DNA of 64,000 nt, from contig JABICX010000001.1 in the NCBI GenBank assembly GCA_018652045.1, positions 45,354 through 109,353 on the forward strand. The letters run 5' to 3'. Below, in pieces: positions 59,904 through 64,000 of this stretch. A program made the translations under genes and the position numbers. The notes under the pieces were generated by a model. The model was not told where the DNA came from and ran no database searches. It saw nothing but the letters and a program-made list of their open reading frames with translations. Position 1 is the first letter of the stretch; the number at the start of each line of letters is the position of its first letter. This stretch comes from Candidatus Woesearchaeota archaeon (GTDB lineage: Archaea > Nanobdellota > Nanobdellia > UBA10117 > JABICX01).

Positions 59904-60665
59904 ATGAAATCACTCTTAGAGGTAATTATACTACTAGCCGTTTTACTTGCATCTGCTTTTGTAATTATTATGATACCTGAACTTGCGTCAAGTTTAGGTA
60001 ATCGTGCACCTGGTTATGTTGCTAAGAATATTGCACTTACTATGGACGGTGTAGCTGCAGCTCCTGAAGAGACTCAGATTGAGTATGACATTCCGATAGA
60101 TGACTGGAAAGCAAGTATTAATCCCGCAGCATCACCTGAGAAAACAATTGCGTTAGTACACTTTACGGGTAAAGATTTGGTGTGGGTAGGTAGGGACGAT
60201 ACTTGTGACTATCTTGAGAACGTGTTCTCAGCAGGCGCCAAATCTGTTTTGAAGAAAACTGGCGGATGGTTTGGACGTAATGTCCCGATAGTTGGTGGCG
60301 CAGCAAATGCTGCATGGGGCGCAGCAAAACCGCTTGGAGTAGATCATCTATTGGACGGCGATGATGTTGGTGCACGAGTAGCACAACGGAAGGTCTCCAA
60401 ATACATTACCTCCCCTGATTTAGATTATAAGTATAGTAGTACAAAACAGTCTGACTGTAAAGGTGGTTTTGAGGAGTTATACGATGAAACGGGATTTGCT
60501 ATTGCATATCAGTTTGTTGGTCCGTTCGGAAGTATATGCGAAGCTGTGGTGGAGATGGAACAACACTTGAAAGATGACTATATATACAATGATCCAGATA
60601 CACTTTATTTTAGTAAGACAGAACGATTAGGTAATAATCTATTGGAGGTAGATGCAAAGTGCTAA
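59904..60665 (+). CDS. TM-anchored ectodomain protein in pilin array
   Basis: 253 residues. Hydrophobic N-terminal helix (LLEVIILLAVLLASAFVIIMI) with Glu at 6 but no basic-Gly cut site. Ectodomain with VHFTGKDLVWVGRDDTCDYLENVFSAGA in outline, a Gly/Ala-rich part and a few cysteines. Ends in a TAATG overlap with the next gene. Unknown family; its position suggests a pilus accessory. Confidence 0.6.
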   Translation: MKSLLEVIILLAVLLASAFVIIMIPELASSLGNRAPGYVAKNIALTMDGVAAAPEETQIEYDIPIDDWKASINPAASPEKTIALVHFTGKDLVWVGRDDTCDYLENVFSAGAKSVLKKTGGWFGRNVPIVGGAANAAWGAAKPLGVDHLLDGDDVGARVAQRKVSKYITSPDLDYKYSSTKQSDCKGGFEELYDETGFAIAYQFVGPFGSICEAVVEMEQHLKDDYIYNDPDTLYFSKTERLGNNLLEVDAKC

Positions 60666-61171
60666 TGGGTCGGAAGGGTGATGGAGTACCTTCTTTGTTG
60701 GTACAGACTGTTGCGGCACTTATCATAGCTGTTTTCGGAATCCAGTTAGCAGTATTTCCCCTCGTGTCTGATTATTATCTAACGACATCTTTTGCAACAC
60801 ACCAATTAGATTATGATGTATATACGTCCGTAGTTATCAATTCACCAGAGTGTCTGGCGTATAAAGATGCAGAAGGTAATGTTCGCGCAGGAATTATTGA
60901 TAGTCGTAGAATCAATGCAGATAGAGTTAAAGATTGTTTTGGATTTGATGTGCAAAGGTATTTTCTATTGTTCGATGATATTTCACCAGATGGAAAAACA
61001 ATAAGCAAAGTTATCTATCTCAATGAGAATAATTACGACGATTTTTTAGCACTTATAGACGCAAGTGATGATGGCACACAACAGAAGTATGTTGCGAAAG
61101 TATTTTTAGTTCAGTATTATGATGGTTCAAGTATAAAGACAGGGAGGTTGCACATAGGCATAGAGAAATGA
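60665..61171 (+). CDS. pilin-like protein
   Basis: 168 residues from ATG 60665 in the TAATG overlap; a GTG six bases upstream is less likely. GRKGDGVPSLLVQTVAALIIAVFGIQLAVF in outline: KG then a hydrophobic helix. Ectodomain about 130 residues, two cysteines. Ends in an ATGA overlap with the next gene. Confidence 0.63.
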   Translation: MGRKGDGVPSLLVQTVAALIIAVFGIQLAVFPLVSDYYLTTSFATHQLDYDVYTSVVINSPECLAYKDAEGNVRAGIIDSRRINADRVKDCFGFDVQRYFLLFDDISPDGKTISKVIYLNENNYDDFLALIDASDDGTQQKYVAKVFLVQYYDGSSIKTGRLHIGIEK

Positions 61172-61575
61172 GATCAAAACGAGGACAGTCAGATATAGCA
61201 GGATTCATTTTAGGATTCACTATCTTAGTGTTCTTAATCTTATTCGCTTTTATCATTAGCGTAACGGGCGCTCTAAGCCCGGTATTTGATTACCAAGTTA
61301 ATGGAGTTACTCGTTTTCATGCTTGTGATACAACGCTTCTAAGCATACTTCAAACAGATGTTCCTGAACAAGCGTACACTTTTGAAAGTGCAATCGTTAC
61401 AAGCAAACCATTTACTATCGAAGCAAAAATACTGTTAGATCAAATATACGATCCGGAAGTAGTTCAAGTTGAGTTGGTGGCAGTTGACGGCTGTTGTCTG
61501 TCTTCAGAGTTATGTTGCTCACAGTTTATCCCACAGTTAGATGGAAGTTCACAGGAGGTGTGTTTAGTTGCGTAG
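61168..61575 (+). CDS. pilin-like protein with class III signal
   Basis: 135 residues. RSKRGQSDIAGFILGFTILVFLILFAFII in outline: KRG-QSDI with Asp near the mature start and a 20-residue helix, a good class III signal peptide. Ectodomain about 100 residues with cysteines (CDTTLL, CCLSSELCC). Overlaps both neighbours. Confidence 0.7.
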   Translation: MRSKRGQSDIAGFILGFTILVFLILFAFIISVTGALSPVFDYQVNGVTRFHACDTTLLSILQTDVPEQAYTFESAIVTSKPFTIEAKILLDQIYDPEVVQVELVAVDGCCLSSELCCSQFIPQLDGSSQEVCLVA

Positions 61576-62068
61576 TAAACGTGGAGCAGTCATACCTGTA
61601 TTTTCATCATTAGGCGTTCTTCTGGCGATGGTTGTGATAATCATTAGCCAATCTTCAGACGAATCTTTTCTTTTTGAGATTGGGGCAGATCAAAATCCTT
61701 TGTTAGATAGTTATACAGTTGCAGAGGGTGCAAGGCGCTATATTGAACGATCTGTGGAATATTCTGAAAATAGTGTCGAATGTGACCCTAAAGATGTTGC
61801 GAGTTTCGATATGGCAGCATTTAACGATAGTTTTCAGAACTTTATGCAGAATGTACCAACATATAGCATGCGACTCTTTATTGAGAATCCATACGAAGCT
61901 CCAGTCACCTATCGAATGTATCTTGAATCTGGCGTTATATATGGCGAAGCAGAACGATTGATTGTGACTAACTGCCCAAAACTATTGGCAGAGCAAGATC
62001 AATGCCCAACTTTTCGGATAAATACGAGCGTAAATGCAGACATAGTTTATCCATTATCGTGTAGTTAA
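61568..62068 (+). CDS. pilin-like protein, TTG start
   Basis: 166 residues from TTG 61568, overlapping the previous gene by 8 bases. RSKRGAVIPVFSSLGVLLAMVVIIIS in outline: KRG then a hydrophobic helix, like the previous protein (both begin MRSKRG). Ectodomain about 135 residues with a few cysteines. Last gene of the array; its stop overlaps the convergent surface-protein gene. Confidence 0.65.
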   Translation: MRSKRGAVIPVFSSLGVLLAMVVIIISQSSDESFLFEIGADQNPLLDSYTVAEGARRYIERSVEYSENSVECDPKDVASFDMAAFNDSFQNFMQNVPTYSMRLFIENPYEAPVTYRMYLESGVIYGEAERLIVTNCPKLLAEQDQCPTFRINTSVNADIVYPLSCS

Positions 62069-64000
62069 GATCTTTTTACCTTTCTTACACGTACTTCTTT
62101 TTTACCAAGCGGAGTGTGAGTAGGTTGTCTAACGCGGATTGGTGTAGGTTCGTCCAAGTCATCTATCGGTATTAATTCTTCATCAGTGGGTATCAATTCT
62201 TCATCCATCGGTATAAGTTCGTCTTCAGTCGGGATTAACTCTTCATCTGAAAATAGTTGATAACTCATGGTGTCTACTTGGTCAGAATATCGATTAAATT
62301 CTAATCCATCATCAATTCTTTGAGCTGCAGAGGGTGTTGATTCAATTACACGTCGCTTTCTGCGCGCCGCTCGGACACCTGTGATAGTAAAGAAAGTAGC
62401 GAGACCCCCTGCAGTTGCCCACGCATAAGTCATATCTCCATCCGCATTCGATCCATTACCATTAAGTATAACTGGCTCGAGCGGTCCAGTTAAGGGATAT
62501 CCAATAGTCTGACCTTTCGTTACTTTATGCGAGAAAATTCTGTGCGTAACATCTCCCTGTTCCTCAAAGATATGTGACGCATCTACATGTCCATCATCCT
62601 TTGCAAAATCGCGGATCTCTTTAACTGCGACCGTTGGGACGTAGATGAATTGTGAGTCTTCACCGTTGTAGTAAAAACTTCCTTCGACTTCAGTAAGTTC
62701 TTGGTTGTTGTCAAAACCAACTATATGGCCATCCTTAGTTCTTACCTGCGTCTTGACGGGGCATTGATGATATACAGTAGTAGATCTTGCATGCACATTT
62801 GAGTTTTCCAAGGAATCTGTCGCAGTCATCATCGTCTCAAGATCCTGCCATTTGTGACCATCATGCATCTGAATACCATAATGAATGGTACCTTGATTGT
62901 TAATCATCGCATCAAGTGCATGTCCAATACCCGAACCTTTAGCACCAACTACGGATTCGATTACTTTTGGATTGTATCTACCAATCTGGACATCTGCACG
63001 ATATAGATTATTACCTTGCGGGACGAGATCAAATAACAATACTTGACCGCTGTTCTCAGCAGTAGCAGATATACGCAAGTCTTCTACATTTTCCATAACT
63101 CTTGCAGGTATCTGAACATAGAGCTGCTCGTCTACAATATGAACGATTGGGTCAAAGTTATCATCAAACGCACCCTTAAGAATTTCAACAACGTCGGATT
63201 GATCAACTTGGTTTGTGACTATGTCAACAATCTGCGCATCATTTTCACCAAACCGTTCTGTGGATGGCGATTGAAACACACCAACGTTGGAGTCAGTTCG
63301 ACCCCAGAGTCTATCGGAGCTAGCTTCTTTGACATTTAGAACATCGGAATTAGATTTAAACTCTTGCGCAACAAAAATATTAGTTGGATCAGTTACGTCT
63401 AACATCTCTTTATCAATAGTTGTTGAAGATGCATCTGAGTACTTTTGGGAGAGAACATATCCATTTCCTAAAGGTACAAAATCGCCACTTGAATGTCTAC
63501 CAACCTCGATTAATGCACCGCCCTGTATCTTAAAGATAATCAACTCACTTTTTTGTGGTCTAAAGTTATCGTCGATGTTTGTAACGCCAAAGAAAACGTG
63601 CTTGTTGGTTTCAGATATACCATAGTACGGTGTATCGCTTGTATCTATATCGAACTTTTCTTTTGTTTCAGCAATAACGTTTAGTTTGTTATCTACTATC
63701 TTAAGGCCCATCTTTCCATCTTCACCACGATTTATACTATATATAGTAAAACTCGAATCAGTCCCAAGGTGCGAATCCGAACGACCTTCAGATATCTGCT
63801 CTAAGTTTTTATCAAAGATAACCTCCTGCGGATTTTCGAAATCTGTCGCAGTATATATCTTATCATCTAATACAATAACCTCGAGAGTCTCATCTGAAAT
63901 CAGTGTCTCGTCAATGAAATTTAGATTGTTGTCAAACTTCATCAGGAAGTTATCTCCGTTTGATTTGATTCCAATTGTGTATACATATCCTGTCTTGTTA
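62065..64000 (-). CDS. large surface protein, propeller-like, 5' end outside window
   Basis: The frame is open to the right edge (TGYVYTIGIKSNGDN precedes the first in-window Met), so the start lies beyond. Beta-strand-rich repeats with KFDNNLNFIDETLI and VIFDKNLEQI look like propeller blades. A TM near the C-terminus (YAWATAGGLATFFTITGV) is followed by a basic stretch and a cytoplasmic tail with four DEELIPTD-like units and a basic end (VRVRKVKRS). Possibly surface-exposed with an inner docking tail. Family not named. Confidence 0.7.
   Translation of the reverse strand, partial: NKTGYVYTIGIKSNGDNFLMKFDNNLNFIDETLISDETLEVIVLDDKIYTATDFENPQEVIFDKNLEQISEGRSDSHLGTDSSFTIYSINRGEDGKMGLKIVDNKLNVIAETKEKFDIDTSDTPYYGISETNKHVFFGVTNIDDNFRPQKSELIIFKIQGGALIEVGRHSSGDFVPLGNGYVLSQKYSDASSTTIDKEMLDVTDPTNIFVAQEFKSNSDVLNVKEASSDRLWGRTDSNVGVFQSPSTERFGENDAQIVDIVTNQVDQSDVVEILKGAFDDNFDPIVHIVDEQLYVQIPARVMENVEDLRISATAENSGQVLLFDLVPQGNNLYRADVQIGRYNPKVIESVVGAKGSGIGHALDAMINNQGTIHYGIQMHDGHKWQDLETMMTATDSLENSNVHARSTTVYHQCPVKTQVRTKDGHIVGFDNNQELTEVEGSFYYNGEDSQFIYVPTVAVKEIRDFAKDDGHVDASHIFEEQGDVTHRIFSHKVTKGQTIGYPLTGPLEPVILNGNGSNADGDMTYAWATAGGLATFFTITGVRAARRKRRVIESTPSAAQRIDDGLEFNRYSDQVDTMSYQLFSDEELIPTEDELIPMDEELIPTDEELIPIDDLDEPTPIRVRQPTHTPLGKKEVRVRKVKRS

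Overview
The window reads as a stretch of a gene-dense archaeal chromosome, most likely a small-genome DPANN lineage of the Woesearchaeota/Pacearchaeota type. The archaeal signs are: FEN1, archaeal aEF1B, Trm5, TruD, diphthine synthase, archaeal-type AspRS and TrpRS; an S-layer protein; three tRNA genes with introns in the anticodon loop; a TadA/GspE-type pilus ATPase with a TadC-like membrane protein; and many start codons 22-27 nt downstream of a TATA box, i.e. apparently leaderless mRNAs. The DPANN placement is inference from the small, membrane-anchored, lineage-specific proteins; no rRNA is present to confirm it.

Layout. 1-13.2 kb: surface proteins, namely a LamG protein cut by the left edge, signal-peptide and single-TM proteins, and an 1167-residue cadherin-like protein. 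It also holds a duplicated-domain gene under an operator-like repeat array. 13.2-16.0 kb, minus strand: MoxR ATPase, DUF58 and VWA genes, convergent with a membrane protein of DUF4129-like look. 16.1-28.1 kb: acetyltransferase, rnhB, two APH-fold kinases, aspS, smc, scpA, scpB and rqcH; rqcH has an unusual structured leader. 28.1-33.1 kb: small membrane proteins, three tRNAs (Leu-CAA, Gly-CCC, Val-GAC), an AT-hook protein, a transglutaminase-like protein, a lamin-tail protein and a winged-helix regulator. 33.2-38.3 kb: S-layer gene with its own leader and terminator, then a membrane glycosyltransferase. 38.3-46.5 kb: housekeeping genes (truD, aEF1B, fen1, trpS next to tRNA-Trp, trm5, dphB). 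46.5-62.1 kb: a type IV pilus-like locus with multi-TM and coiled-coil proteins, the ATPase, the TadC-like platform, and fifteen mostly overlapping small genes with a hydrophobic segment at or near the N-terminus, several too short for routine gene calling. 62.1-64 kb: a large surface protein cut by the right edge.

How the parts work together. smc-scpA-scpB form a condensin operon interrupted by a kinase-like and a PQ-loop-like gene. RNase HII and FEN1 both end in a PCNA-binding-like peptide, tying them to replication and repair. tRNA-Trp, a possible new structured RNA and TrpRS lie on one strand downstream of trm5. The pilus ATPase and platform most likely assemble the pilin-like products encoded just downstream. 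The MoxR/DUF58/VWA set probably acts on membrane or surface complexes.

Most worth following up: the pilin-like micro-gene array, the candidate two-hairpin RNA upstream of tRNA-Trp, the intergenic copy of the tRNA-Val intron, the kink-turn-like leader of rqcH, the operator array at 3765-3824, and the AT-hook protein.
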